Assembly: GCF_031844705.1 (NCBI RefSeq)
Contig: NZ_CP134609.1
Span: 5,704,001-5,768,000 of the forward strand
Source of the DNA: Streptomyces sp. ITFR-16
Lineage (GTDB): Bacteria; Actinomycetota; Actinomycetes; Streptomycetales; Streptomycetaceae
Reading direction: 5' to 3'
Length of the DNA: 64,000 nt
Within the stretch, counting starts at the first letter, position 1. Every line of letters starts with the position of its first letter. A program made the translations under genes and the position numbers. The notes beneath the pieces are model-generated. The model worked only from the letters and a program-made list of their open reading frames with translations. It was not told the DNA's origin and did no database searches. Shown piece after piece: positions 53,033-60,655 of this stretch.

Positions 53033-53835
53033 AGCCCCTCCCCGAGGTAGGCCTGCTGCACGGTCGGGTCGGCGGTCACGGCCGCCGGGGTGTCCAGGGC
53101 CAGCAGCCGGCCGTGGTGCATCACGGCGAGCCGGTCGGCCAGGCTCAGCAGGACGTCCATGTGGTGCTCGACCATGAGGACCGTGCGGCCCTCGTCCCGG
53201 TGCAGGGTGCGGATCAGCTCGGTGAGCGCCGGGACCTCCTCGGCGCTCACCCCGGCCATCGGCTCGTCGAGCAGCATCAGCCTCGGCTCGCCCACCAGCA
53301 GCACGGCCAGCTCAAGCTTCCGCTTCTCGCCGTGCGACAGTGCGGCGGCCGAGGCCCCGGCCCGGTGGCCGAGACCGGTGCGCTCCAGGACGCCGGCGAC
53401 CTCGGCGGTGTACGGGTCGGCGCGCCGCCACAGGCGGTACGAGCCGCCCCGGGCGGCCTGCGCGGCCAGCCGGACGTGGTCGGCCACGGTCATGGCGGGC
53501 CAGAGGCTGGACGTCTGGAAGGTCCGGCCCACGCCCCGCCGGGCCCGCACGTGCGCGGGCCGGTCCGTCATGTCGGCGCCGTCGAGCGCGATCGTGCCGG
53601 CGGTCGGCAGGGTCAGTCCGCTGATCAGGTTGAACAGGGATGTCTTGCCGGCCCCGTTGGGGCCGATGAAGGCAAGGAACTCGCCCTCGCGGACGCTCAG
53701 GGCGATGTCCTCGACGATCGTCGCGCCGCCGACGCTCCAGCCGAGCCCGTCCAGCCGGAGCACGGGGTCCGGGGCGCCGGCGGGATCCGCCGGGCCGTCC
53801 CGGTGGCCGAGGGTGCGGGGTTGGGGTGCGGTCAC
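53029..53835 (-). CDS. livG: ABC ATPase LivG
   Basis: A 268-residue ATPase with Walker A GPNGAGKTSLFNLISG, GRTFQTSSLWPAMTV, signature region LSHGEKRKLELAVLL and Walker B LMLLDEPMAGVS, as in LivG. The GTG at 53835 is three bases after the LivK stop. Confidence 0.92.
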   Translation of the reverse strand: MTAPQPRTLGHRDGPADPAGAPDPVLRLDGLGWSVGGATIVEDIALSVREGEFLAFIGPNGAGKTSLFNLISGLTLPTAGTIALDGADMTDRPAHVRARRGVGRTFQTSSLWPAMTVADHVRLAAQAARGGSYRLWRRADPYTAEVAGVLERTGLGHRAGASAAALSHGEKRKLELAVLLVGEPRLMLLDEPMAGVSAEEVPALTELIRTLHRDEGRTVLMVEHHMDVLLSLADRLAVMHHGRLLALDTPAAVTADPTVQQAYLGEGL

Positions 53836-53838
53836 GGT

Positions 53839-55080
53839 TCAGCCCGCCGAGGGCTTCACGGGCGGTGCCACGGTGTCGCTCGGCTCGGTGTCCAGCAGTT
53901 CGGGCTTCAGGGCGGCGCCCTTGCCGGTCAGCCGGGCCACGAACATGGGCTGCACCAGCGCGTGGTCCTCGGCCCGCACCTGCGCCTTGCCCTTGACCCC
54001 GTCGAAGCTCCAGCCCTCCAGGGCCTTGACCATCGCGGCCGGATCGGTGGCGCTGCCCTCGGCGATCGCGTGCACGATCATCTGGGCGGCGGTGAAGCCG
54101 TCCGGGGTGAACAGGTCGGGGGTGCCGCCCGCCTTCGTCACCGCGTCGAGCATGGCCTTCTCCACGGCGTTGCCGCCGCCCGCGCCCGGGAAGTAGTGCG
54201 CCAGGAACGACACCTTGGCCCCGGCCGCCCCGAACACCGGATAGGAGGCGGTGCCGGCGAGCCCGGTGACGACCTTGCCCGCGCCCAGCACCCCCTGCTG
54301 GTCCAGCGCGGTCCACAGCGCCGGGGCGGTGGACCCGGCCCAGGCGACGAAGACCAGGTCCGGCCCGCCCGCCTTGACCTGACGGGCGAACGGCGTCAGG
54401 TCCGTCGCGCTCGGCGGCGCCAGCACGGAGCCCACCTTCGCGCCCTTCGCGCCGAGCACCCCCTTCACCGCGGTCACGTTGGCCTGGCCGAAGGTGGAGT
54501 CCTGGGCGAGCACCGTGACCTTCTTGCCCTCGGCGTCCCCGAGCATCGCCCCCGCCGTCAGGATGTCCTGGTAGGACTGCCGGCCCGAGCGGAAGGTGTA
54601 GCCGTTGATGCCGGTCACCGCGTCGGTGGCCGCCGGGCCGCTGACGTAGAGCACCTTGTTCTGGGCGGCGAGGGGTGCCATCTGGAGGGCGACGCCGGAG
54701 TCGGTGGTGCCGGCCAGCACCTTGTAGCCCTTGCCGATGAGGTTCTTCGCGGCGGAGACGGCCTTGCCCGGGTCGCCCGCGTCGTCCTGCTCGGTCACCT
54801 CGATGCGGTGGCCCGCGACCTTCCGGGTGCCCTTGGTCGCGTAGTCCAGGCCCGCCATGAAGCCGTCGCGGTACTGCTTGCCGTAGTCCGCGAGCAGGCC
54901 GGTCCGGGAGTAGACCAGGCCGACCTTCACGGCCGCGTCGTCGGCGGACTTCCCCGGGCCGGAGTCGCCGGCCTTTCCGGCGGCGGTGCAGCCGGTCAGC
55001 AGCAGACCGGCGGCGGCCAGGACGGCGGCGGTACGGACGGGGGTGCGGGATCTGCGGGATCTGCTGGCTGTGCGACGCAT
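53839..55080 (-). CDS. Branched-chain amino acid-type ABC binding lipoprotein (LivK-like)
   Basis: A 413-residue lipoprotein with lipobox LLTGC near residue 31 and the periplasmic-binding-protein type I fold: VKVGLVYSRTGLLADYG opens the first lobe, and VTVLAQDSTFGQANVTAV marks the hinge region. The ligand could be an amino acid, an amide or an aromatic acid; it cannot be chosen here. The ATG at 55080 with GAGGAG is used rather than a start 39 codons upstream. Confidence 0.88.
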   Translation of the reverse strand: MRRTASRSRRSRTPVRTAAVLAAAGLLLTGCTAAGKAGDSGPGKSADDAAVKVGLVYSRTGLLADYGKQYRDGFMAGLDYATKGTRKVAGHRIEVTEQDDAGDPGKAVSAAKNLIGKGYKVLAGTTDSGVALQMAPLAAQNKVLYVSGPAATDAVTGINGYTFRSGRQSYQDILTAGAMLGDAEGKKVTVLAQDSTFGQANVTAVKGVLGAKGAKVGSVLAPPSATDLTPFARQVKAGGPDLVFVAWAGSTAPALWTALDQQGVLGAGKVVTGLAGTASYPVFGAAGAKVSFLAHYFPGAGGGNAVEKAMLDAVTKAGGTPDLFTPDGFTAAQMIVHAIAEGSATDPAAMVKALEGWSFDGVKGKAQVRAEDHALVQPMFVARLTGKGAALKPELLDTEPSDTVAPPVKPSAG

Positions 55081-55216
55081 GGCGACCGGCTCCTCGGCGT
55101 GTTCCTGTGATGTCGCCGAACCGTATGAACACCGTGCCGTCGTCGATATGGTGCAGGGCACCCCACCTGGCCCGTACGGCGTGTGGGCGCCGCACATGGG
55201 CAGGACCGCGAGGAAG

Positions 55217-55828
55217 TCAGGGGGCGGGGTCCGGCGCCGTCAGGGCGATCAGCCGGCACACCGTCTCGATGTCTATCTTCACCTGGGCGATCGACGCCCG
55301 GCCCGACAGCCAGGTGATCAGCGCGGAGTGCCAGGTGTGCTCGATCACCCGGACGGCCGAGAGCTGCTCGGGCGTCGGGTCCGCGGTGCCCATCGCGTCC
55401 AGGACGATCGCCGTCGTGAGCCGTGAGACGGTGTCCACCTCGGGGCTCACGCTGCGGTCCGCGAAGGTCAGCGCCCGCACCATGGCGTCCGCCAGATGGG
55501 GTTCGCGCTGCATCGCGCGGAAGGCCCGCATCAGGGTGTCGGCGACCCGCTCCGCCGCGTCGTTCCCGGCCGGGGGGCGCTTGCGCAGCGTCCCATGCAT
55601 GTGCTGGAGCTGGTCCTGCATGGTGGCGACCAGGAGGTGGATCTTGGAGGGGAAGTAGCGGTACAGGGTGCCCAGGGCCACTCCGGCGGCCTCCGCCACC
55701 TCGCGCATCTGGACGGCCTCGAAACCGCCCTTGCTGGCGAGCTGGGCGCTGGCGTGCAGGATGCGGCGGCGGCGGGCCTCCTGGCGCTCCGTCAGGGGCG
55801 GCGATGCCGGTCGGGCTTCCGCTGTCAT
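55217..55828 (-). CDS. kstR: TetR family regulator, KstR-like
   Basis: A 203-residue TetR protein. Its DNA-binding part, ASKGGFEAVQMREVAE then GVALGTLYRYFPSK, is nearly word for word that of M. tuberculosis KstR, repressor of cholesterol catabolism. The ligand domain also shares RALTFADRSVSPEVD and a C-terminal TWLSGRASIAQV block. It should release DNA on binding a steroid-CoA or similar acyl-CoA. Start at 55828 is preferred to 55837 because of GGGGATGGGA upstream. The upstream region holds a perfect KstR-type operator. Confidence 0.85.
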   Translation of the reverse strand: MTAEARPASPPLTERQEARRRRILHASAQLASKGGFEAVQMREVAEAAGVALGTLYRYFPSKIHLLVATMQDQLQHMHGTLRKRPPAGNDAAERVADTLMRAFRAMQREPHLADAMVRALTFADRSVSPEVDTVSRLTTAIVLDAMGTADPTPEQLSAVRVIEHTWHSALITWLSGRASIAQVKIDIETVCRLIALTAPDPAP

Positions 55829-55990
55829 GTGTCCCATCCCCGTGGCTTCTCTCCGCGACCGCGAGGACGCGGCGGCCGGTACGGCGGCGCACAGCATGCC
55901 AGGGTGTGTGCCGTGGCGCGAATCACCTGATCCGGCCGTTGCACCGACGCTACCTGCCGGTAGATTCGTAGCTCATTGAACGATCAAGTC

Positions 55991-56004
55991 TGAAACTTGT
56001 TCTA
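55991..56004. promoter_or_regulatory. Perfect KstR-type operator
   Basis: TGAAACTTGTTCTA matches TNNAACNNGTTNNA at every fixed position. It lies between kstR and the divergent glycosyltransferase gene, overlapping TAGATT (56003-56008), a likely -10 box for the glycosyltransferase. It could serve autoregulation and control of the GT operon. Confidence 0.72.
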
Positions 56005-56058
56005 GATTAGCGTGAGCGGTTACGCTCCGGCGAACACGCAGTGAGAAGGGGGCCGAGT

Positions 56059-57390
56059 GTGACCGCTGAGGCCATAGAGTCGGGCCCCCGCACGGGCGTC
56101 GATACGTCGGGTACGGGCGCCGGTGACGGGCCGCTGCGCATCGCGCTCCTCACGTACAAGGGCAACCCCTTCTGCGGCGGCCAGGGCGTCTACGTACGCC
56201 ACCTCGCGCGCGAGCTCGCCCGCCTCGGCCACAGCGTCGAGGTGATCGGCGCCCAGCCCTATCCGGTGCTCGACGAGGGCGTCCCGCTCACCGAGCTGCC
56301 CAGCCTCGACCTCTACCGGCAGCCCGACCCGTTCCGCACCCCGGAGCGCGGCGAGTACCGGGACTGGATCGACGCGGCCGAGGTCGCCACGATGTGGACC
56401 GGCGGCTTCCCCGAACCGCTCACCTTCAGCCTGCGCGCCCGGCGCCATCTCGCCGCCCGGCGCGGCGAGTTCGACGTCATCCACGACAACCAGACGCTCG
56501 GCTACGGGCTCCTCGGAGACCTCGGCGCCCCCCTCGTCACCACGATCCACCACCCCATCACCGTCGACCGGCAGCTCGACCTGGACGCGGCCCCCAACCG
56601 CCGCCGCCGCGCCTCCGTCCGCCGCTGGTACGCCTTCACCCGGATGCAGAAGCGGGTCGCCCGCCGGCTGCCGTCCGTGCTCACCGTCTCCGGCTCCTCC
56701 AAGCAGGAGATCGTCGACCACCTCGGGGTGCAGCCCCGCCGCGTCCATGTCGTGCACATCGGCGCCGACACCGACCTCTGGTCGCCCGACCCGTCGGTCG
56801 CCGAGGTCCCCGGCCGGATCGTCACCACCTCCAGCGCCGACGTCCCGCTCAAGGGCCTCGTCCACCTCGTCGACGCGCTCGCCAAGCTCCGTACCGACAA
56901 CCCCGCCGCGCACCTCGTCGTCGTCGGCCGGCGGGCCGAGGACGGGCCGGTCGCGCAGGCCATCGAGCGGCACGGGCTCGGGGACGCCGTCGAGTTCGTC
57001 AAGGGCATCAGCGACACCGACCTCGTCGACCTGGTGCGCAGCGCCCAGATCGCCTGCGTCCCGTCCCTGTACGAGGGCTTCTCGCTGCCCGCCGCCGAGG
57101 CCATGGCCACCGGCACCCCGCTCGTCGCCACCACCGGCGGAGCCATCCCCGAGGTCGCGGGCGCGGACGGCGAGACATGCCTCGCGGTGCCGCCCGCCGA
57201 CGCCGGGGCGCTGGCCGACGCGCTCGGCCGGCTGCTCGGCGACCCGGAGCTGCGCGCGCGGCTCGGGGCCGCGGGCCGCGAGCGGGTGCTCGCCCGGTTC
57301 ACCTGGAAGCAGGCCGCGATCGGCACCGCCGCGCTCTACCGGGAGGCGATCGCCGCCCGCGCCGCCACCGGCCCCGGCGGCCGACGGTGA
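56059..57390 (+). CDS. GT4 family glycosyltransferase
   Basis: A 443-residue GT-B enzyme of family GT4. N-lobe: RIALLTYKGNPFCGGQGVYV with the conserved Gly-Gly. C-lobe: SADVPLKGLVHLVDAL and the nucleotide-sugar Glu motif in PSLYEGFSLPAAEAMATG. The start is GTG at 56059 with AAGGGGG seven bases upstream, preferred over a GTG at 56041. It leads a three-gene set with a methyltransferase and a helical-toroid enzyme and may build a small glycolipid or polysaccharide. Confidence 0.88.
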   Translation: MTAEAIESGPRTGVDTSGTGAGDGPLRIALLTYKGNPFCGGQGVYVRHLARELARLGHSVEVIGAQPYPVLDEGVPLTELPSLDLYRQPDPFRTPERGEYRDWIDAAEVATMWTGGFPEPLTFSLRARRHLAARRGEFDVIHDNQTLGYGLLGDLGAPLVTTIHHPITVDRQLDLDAAPNRRRRASVRRWYAFTRMQKRVARRLPSVLTVSGSSKQEIVDHLGVQPRRVHVVHIGADTDLWSPDPSVAEVPGRIVTTSSADVPLKGLVHLVDALAKLRTDNPAAHLVVVGRRAEDGPVAQAIERHGLGDAVEFVKGISDTDLVDLVRSAQIACVPSLYEGFSLPAAEAMATGTPLVATTGGAIPEVAGADGETCLAVPPADAGALADALGRLLGDPELRARLGAAGRERVLARFTWKQAAIGTAALYREAIAARAATGPGGRR

Positions 57391-57464
57391 CACCGCCCCG
57401 CCCTCCGGGCCCCTGACGCTCCGCCCTCCCCCTCCCGACCCCTCGACCGCGAAAGCAGGCATTC

Positions 57465-58235
57465 GTGCTGACCGTGGACTTCACCCGCTTCCCGCTCGCC
57501 GCAGGCGACCGAGTGCTCGATCTGGGCTGCGGCGCCGGACGCCACGCCTTCGAGTGCTACCGGCGCGGCGCCCAGGTGGTGGCTCTCGACCGGAACGGCG
57601 AGGAGATCCGCGAGGTCGCGAAGTGGTTCGCCGCGATGAAGGAGGCCGGGGAGGCCCCGGAGGGCGCCACCGCCACGGCGATGGAGGGCGACGCGCTCAA
57701 CCTGCCCTTCCCCGACGAGTCCTTCGACGTCGTGATCATCTCCGAGGTCATGGAGCACATCCCCGACGACAAGGGCGTGCTCGCCGAGATGGTCCGGGTC
57801 CTGAAGCCCGGCGGGCGCATCGCGATCACCGTCCCGCGCTACGGCCCCGAGAAGGTCTGCTGGGCGCTGTCCGACGCCTACCACGAGGTCGAGGGCGGCC
57901 ACATCCGCATCTACAAGGCCGACGAGCTGCTCGGCAAGATCCGCGGCGCCGGCCTCAAGCCCTACGGCACCCACCACGCGCACGCGCTGCACTCGCCGTA
58001 CTGGTGGCTCAAGTGCGCCTTCGGCGTGGGCCGCGACGGCGAGGACGCGGCGCTGCCGGTGCGGGCGTACCACAAGCTCCTGGTCTGGGACATCATGAAG
58101 AAGCCGCTGGCCACCCGGGTCGCCGAGCAGCTGCTCAACCCGGTCGTCGGCAAGAGCTTCGTGGCGTACGCGACCAAGCCCCACCTGCCCGCCGCCGCGG
58201 TGCGCGACGGCGACGTTGCCAAGGCCGAGGCGTGA
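57465..58235 (+). CDS. Class I SAM-dependent methyltransferase
   Basis: A 256-residue methyltransferase. Motif I is VLDLGCGAGRHAFE, the acidic residue after strand 2 is in VVALDRNGEEI, motif II-like is FDVVIISEVMEHIPDD, and LKPGGRIAITVPR is motif III. It methylates an unknown acceptor, perhaps the glycosyltransferase product. Start GTG at 57465 has only a weak site. It overlaps the following gene by GTGA. Confidence 0.88.
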   Translation: MLTVDFTRFPLAAGDRVLDLGCGAGRHAFECYRRGAQVVALDRNGEEIREVAKWFAAMKEAGEAPEGATATAMEGDALNLPFPDESFDVVIISEVMEHIPDDKGVLAEMVRVLKPGGRIAITVPRYGPEKVCWALSDAYHEVEGGHIRIYKADELLGKIRGAGLKPYGTHHAHALHSPYWWLKCAFGVGRDGEDAALPVRAYHKLLVWDIMKKPLATRVAEQLLNPVVGKSFVAYATKPHLPAAAVRDGDVAKAEA

Positions 58236-59305
58236 GTCTTCCCGAGCGGACCGAACACCTCGTCCTGCCCGGGGTCCTGACCGCCGGGCAGGCCGCCGAG
58301 ACCGTCGCCGCGCTGCTCGCCGAGCAGTGCGAGGACGGTGCGCTGCCGTGGTTCCGGGGCCACCACCTCGACCCGTGGGACCACACCGAGGCCGCGATGG
58401 CCCTGGACGCGGCCGGTGAGCACGAGGCCGCCGCCCGCGCGTACGACTGGCTCGCCCGCAACCAGAACGCGGACGGCTCCTGGTACGCCGCCTACCACGA
58501 CGGCGACCCGCAGCGGCCGACCGACCGGGGCCTGGAGACCAACTTCTGCGCCTATGTGGCCGTCGGCGTCTGGCACCACTACCTCGCCACCGGCGACGAC
58601 GCGTTCGTCGACCGCATGTGGCCGACGGTCTTCGCGGCCGTCGAGTTCGTCCTGCGGCTCCAGCAGCCCGGCGGCCAGATCGGCTGGAAGCGCGAGGCCG
58701 ACGGCACCCCGGTGACGGACGCGCTGCTGACCGGCTCCTCCTCCGTCCACCAGGCCCTGCGCTGCGCGCTCGCACTCGCCGAACGCCGCGAGGAGCCGCA
58801 GCCCGACTGGGAGCTGGCGACCGGGGCGCTGGGGCACGCGATCCGCAGCCACCCGGAACGCTTCCTCGACAAGAGCCACTACTCGATGGACTGGTACTAC
58901 CCGGTCCTCGGCGGCGCGCTCACCGGCGAGGCGGCCACGCGGCGGATCGAGGAGGGCTGGGACCGCTTCGTCGTGCCGGGCCTCGGGGTGCGCTGTGTGC
59001 TGCCCAACCCCTGGGTGACGGGCGGCGAGAGCTGCGAACTGGCCCTGGCCCTCTGGGTGATGGGCGAGTCCGACCGGGCCCTGGAGATCCTCCAGTCCAT
59101 CCAGCATCTGCGCGCCGAGGGCGGGATGTACTGGACGGGGTACGTCTTCGAGGGGAACCGCGCCTTCTGGCCCGAGGAGCACACCACCTGGACCGCCGGT
59201 TCACTGCTGCTGGCGGTGGCCGCCCTCGGGGGGGACGAGGCGACCACCGCGGTCTTCAGCGGGGAAAGGCTGCCCAGGGGGCTGGAGCCGGACTGCTGCG
59301 GCTGA
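58232..59305 (+). CDS. Alpha/alpha-toroid enzyme (annotated 'prenyltransferase'; six-hairpin glycosidase-like)
   Basis: A 357-residue protein with helical hairpin repeats: PWDHTEAAMALDAAGE, NQNADGSWYAAYHDG, ETNFCAYVAVGVWHHYLATGD. The second half has FLDKSHYSMDWYYPVLGG and ESCELALALWVMGES. Homologues are usually labelled prenyltransferase, but the text VDRMWPTVFAAVEFVLRLQ and IGWKREADG look more like six-hairpin glycosidases. No prenyl-diphosphate motif is visible. Coupled to the methyltransferase, third gene of the triad; its activity is open. Confidence 0.72.
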   Translation: MSLPERTEHLVLPGVLTAGQAAETVAALLAEQCEDGALPWFRGHHLDPWDHTEAAMALDAAGEHEAAARAYDWLARNQNADGSWYAAYHDGDPQRPTDRGLETNFCAYVAVGVWHHYLATGDDAFVDRMWPTVFAAVEFVLRLQQPGGQIGWKREADGTPVTDALLTGSSSVHQALRCALALAERREEPQPDWELATGALGHAIRSHPERFLDKSHYSMDWYYPVLGGALTGEAATRRIEEGWDRFVVPGLGVRCVLPNPWVTGGESCELALALWVMGESDRALEILQSIQHLRAEGGMYWTGYVFEGNRAFWPEEHTTWTAGSLLLAVAALGGDEATTAVFSGERLPRGLEPDCCG

Positions 59306-59337
59306 CGCGCTGATCCTCGGGTGCGCCGCCGCCTCCA

Positions 59338-59628
59338 CTAGTGGCGGATGCGGCCGGCCACCGCGTGGCCGATGAACAGGTACACCACGGCCGCCAGACC
59401 GTAACCGGCGACGACCCGGGCCCACGCCTCGTCGAACGTGAACAGGTCGTACGACCAGCCGGCGAGCCACCGGGCGGTGTGCTGCACGAAGTTGACCAGG
59501 TCGTTGCCCCGGTTCGCGTCGAGCAGGTACATCAGGATCCACAGGCCGATGATGAAGGCCATGATGTCGGCCACTAGGGCGACGACACGAGCTGCGGTAC
59601 TGCTTCCGTTGCCTCTGGTGTAAGACAT
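59338..59628 (-). CDS. Small two-helix membrane protein
   Basis: A 96-residue protein with two membrane helices (VVALVADIMAFIIGLWILMYLL near residue 15 and VVAGYGLAAVVYLFIGHAVA near 72). It belongs to no family I can name. The ATG at 59628 with GGAAG is used. It is convergent with the toroid-enzyme gene. Confidence 0.7.
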   Translation of the reverse strand: MSYTRGNGSSTAARVVALVADIMAFIIGLWILMYLLDANRGNDLVNFVQHTARWLAGWSYDLFTFDEAWARVVAGYGLAAVVYLFIGHAVAGRIRH

Positions 59629-59781
59629 GGCTTCCGGATTACCGCGATCGGCCGTGCGAAACCCGGACGGGTGGTCCCGGGTGGCGGGGCGGGCCCGGCG
59701 CGGACAGCCTTGCGGGGGAGTGCCGGGTCCCGGCACCCGCCGAGATGTGCGCCGTCATGTGCCCCGCCAGGGAGGCCCGCC

Positions 59782-60336
59782 GTGCCCCGATCCGTACCGT
59801 TCCGCCGACTGTTCGTGGCGCTGCTGCTGTCCTGCACCGTGCTGGTGAGCGCCACCGCGTGCGGGAGCGATGACGACGACAGCGGCGCGAGCAGCTCGGC
59901 CTCGCCCAGCGGCACGTCGTCGGCCCAGGCCCAGAAGTTCGCCAAGACCAGGTTCGTGACCAACGCGGGCCTCGCGGCGGGGGCTTCGTACCAGTGGATC
60001 GTCAAGCCGTACCGCGCGGGGAAGTTCAAGAAGGGCGCGGACGGGCGGACCTTCGCGCTCGTCAAGGCCGGGCTCGCGGGCGGCTTCGCCTACAACCGGC
60101 TCAAGGCCGCGTCGGAGAACGCCAAGGGCGACCCGCTGCTGTCGAAGGCCGTCGCCCCGCTGACCGCGGGCATCGAGTCGCTCAAGGGCCTGGGGTCCAA
60201 GCTCCGCAAGGGCGAGGCGGGCGCGGGTGACATCGGCTCGTTCGAGAGCGTCATCAACAGCATCAAGGACGCCGGGAAGAGCGCGGGCGCCGAGGTGAAG
60301 GACCAGGTGCCGTCCGCCTCGCAGCTCGGCGGATGA
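59782..60336 (+). CDS. Probable secreted lipoprotein
   Basis: A 184-residue protein with an N-terminal hydrophobic segment ending in SATACGSDDDD, which resembles a lipobox with Ala rather than Leu at -3. The mature part has a Ser-rich linker and a helical Lys/Ala-rich region. No named family was recognised. The GTG at 59782 has GGGAGG seven bases before it. A palindromic terminator follows. Confidence 0.7.
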   Translation: MPRSVPFRRLFVALLLSCTVLVSATACGSDDDDSGASSSASPSGTSSAQAQKFAKTRFVTNAGLAAGASYQWIVKPYRAGKFKKGADGRTFALVKAGLAGGFAYNRLKAASENAKGDPLLSKAVAPLTAGIESLKGLGSKLRKGEAGAGDIGSFESVINSIKDAGKSAGAEVKDQVPSASQLGG

Positions 60337-60339
60337 CGC

Positions 60340-60359
60340 CGGGCGGGACGTCCCGCCCG
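60340..60359. terminator. 20-bp perfect palindrome after the lipoprotein gene
   Basis: CGGGCGGGACGTCCCGCCCG is a perfect 20-base palindrome four bases past the lipoprotein stop. It can fold as a hairpin and probably ends the message. Confidence 0.65.
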
Positions 60360-60376
60360 CGTCCTGGAGCGCGGCC

Positions 60377-60568
60377 ATGGCTCTTCTCGCGCACTGGACG
60401 CTGCGCGATCTCGCCGTCCACGTCGGCGGTGCCCACCGCTGGGTCGGCGAGATCGTCCGCACCCGCGCCGCCGAGGAGGTCCCGGACGCGCGGGTGCCGT
60501 CGTTCACCCCGGACGGCGACGGCCCCGCCGTGCGCGACGCCTGGCCGGCGTGCGCGTCCTTCGGCTGA
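60377..60568 (+). pseudogene. Fragment of a maleylpyruvate isomerase/DinB-like gene
   Basis: A 63-residue reading frame contains WTLRDLAVHVGGAHRWVGEI, the His-containing helix typical of the mycothiol-dependent maleylpyruvate isomerase N-terminal family, which normally runs to about 200 residues. Both the start of the family (about 30 residues) and everything after the Pro/Asp loop are missing. It is squeezed between a terminator and the PHP gene, so it is best read as a remnant. Confidence 0.6.
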
Positions 60569-60655
60569 CCCGCCTGCGGGCGCGGCCGGTGTGCGGGCCG
60601 GCGGGTGCTGGGCCAAGCTGGACGGGCAGCCCGTCCCGTCCCGCGAGGAGGTGCC

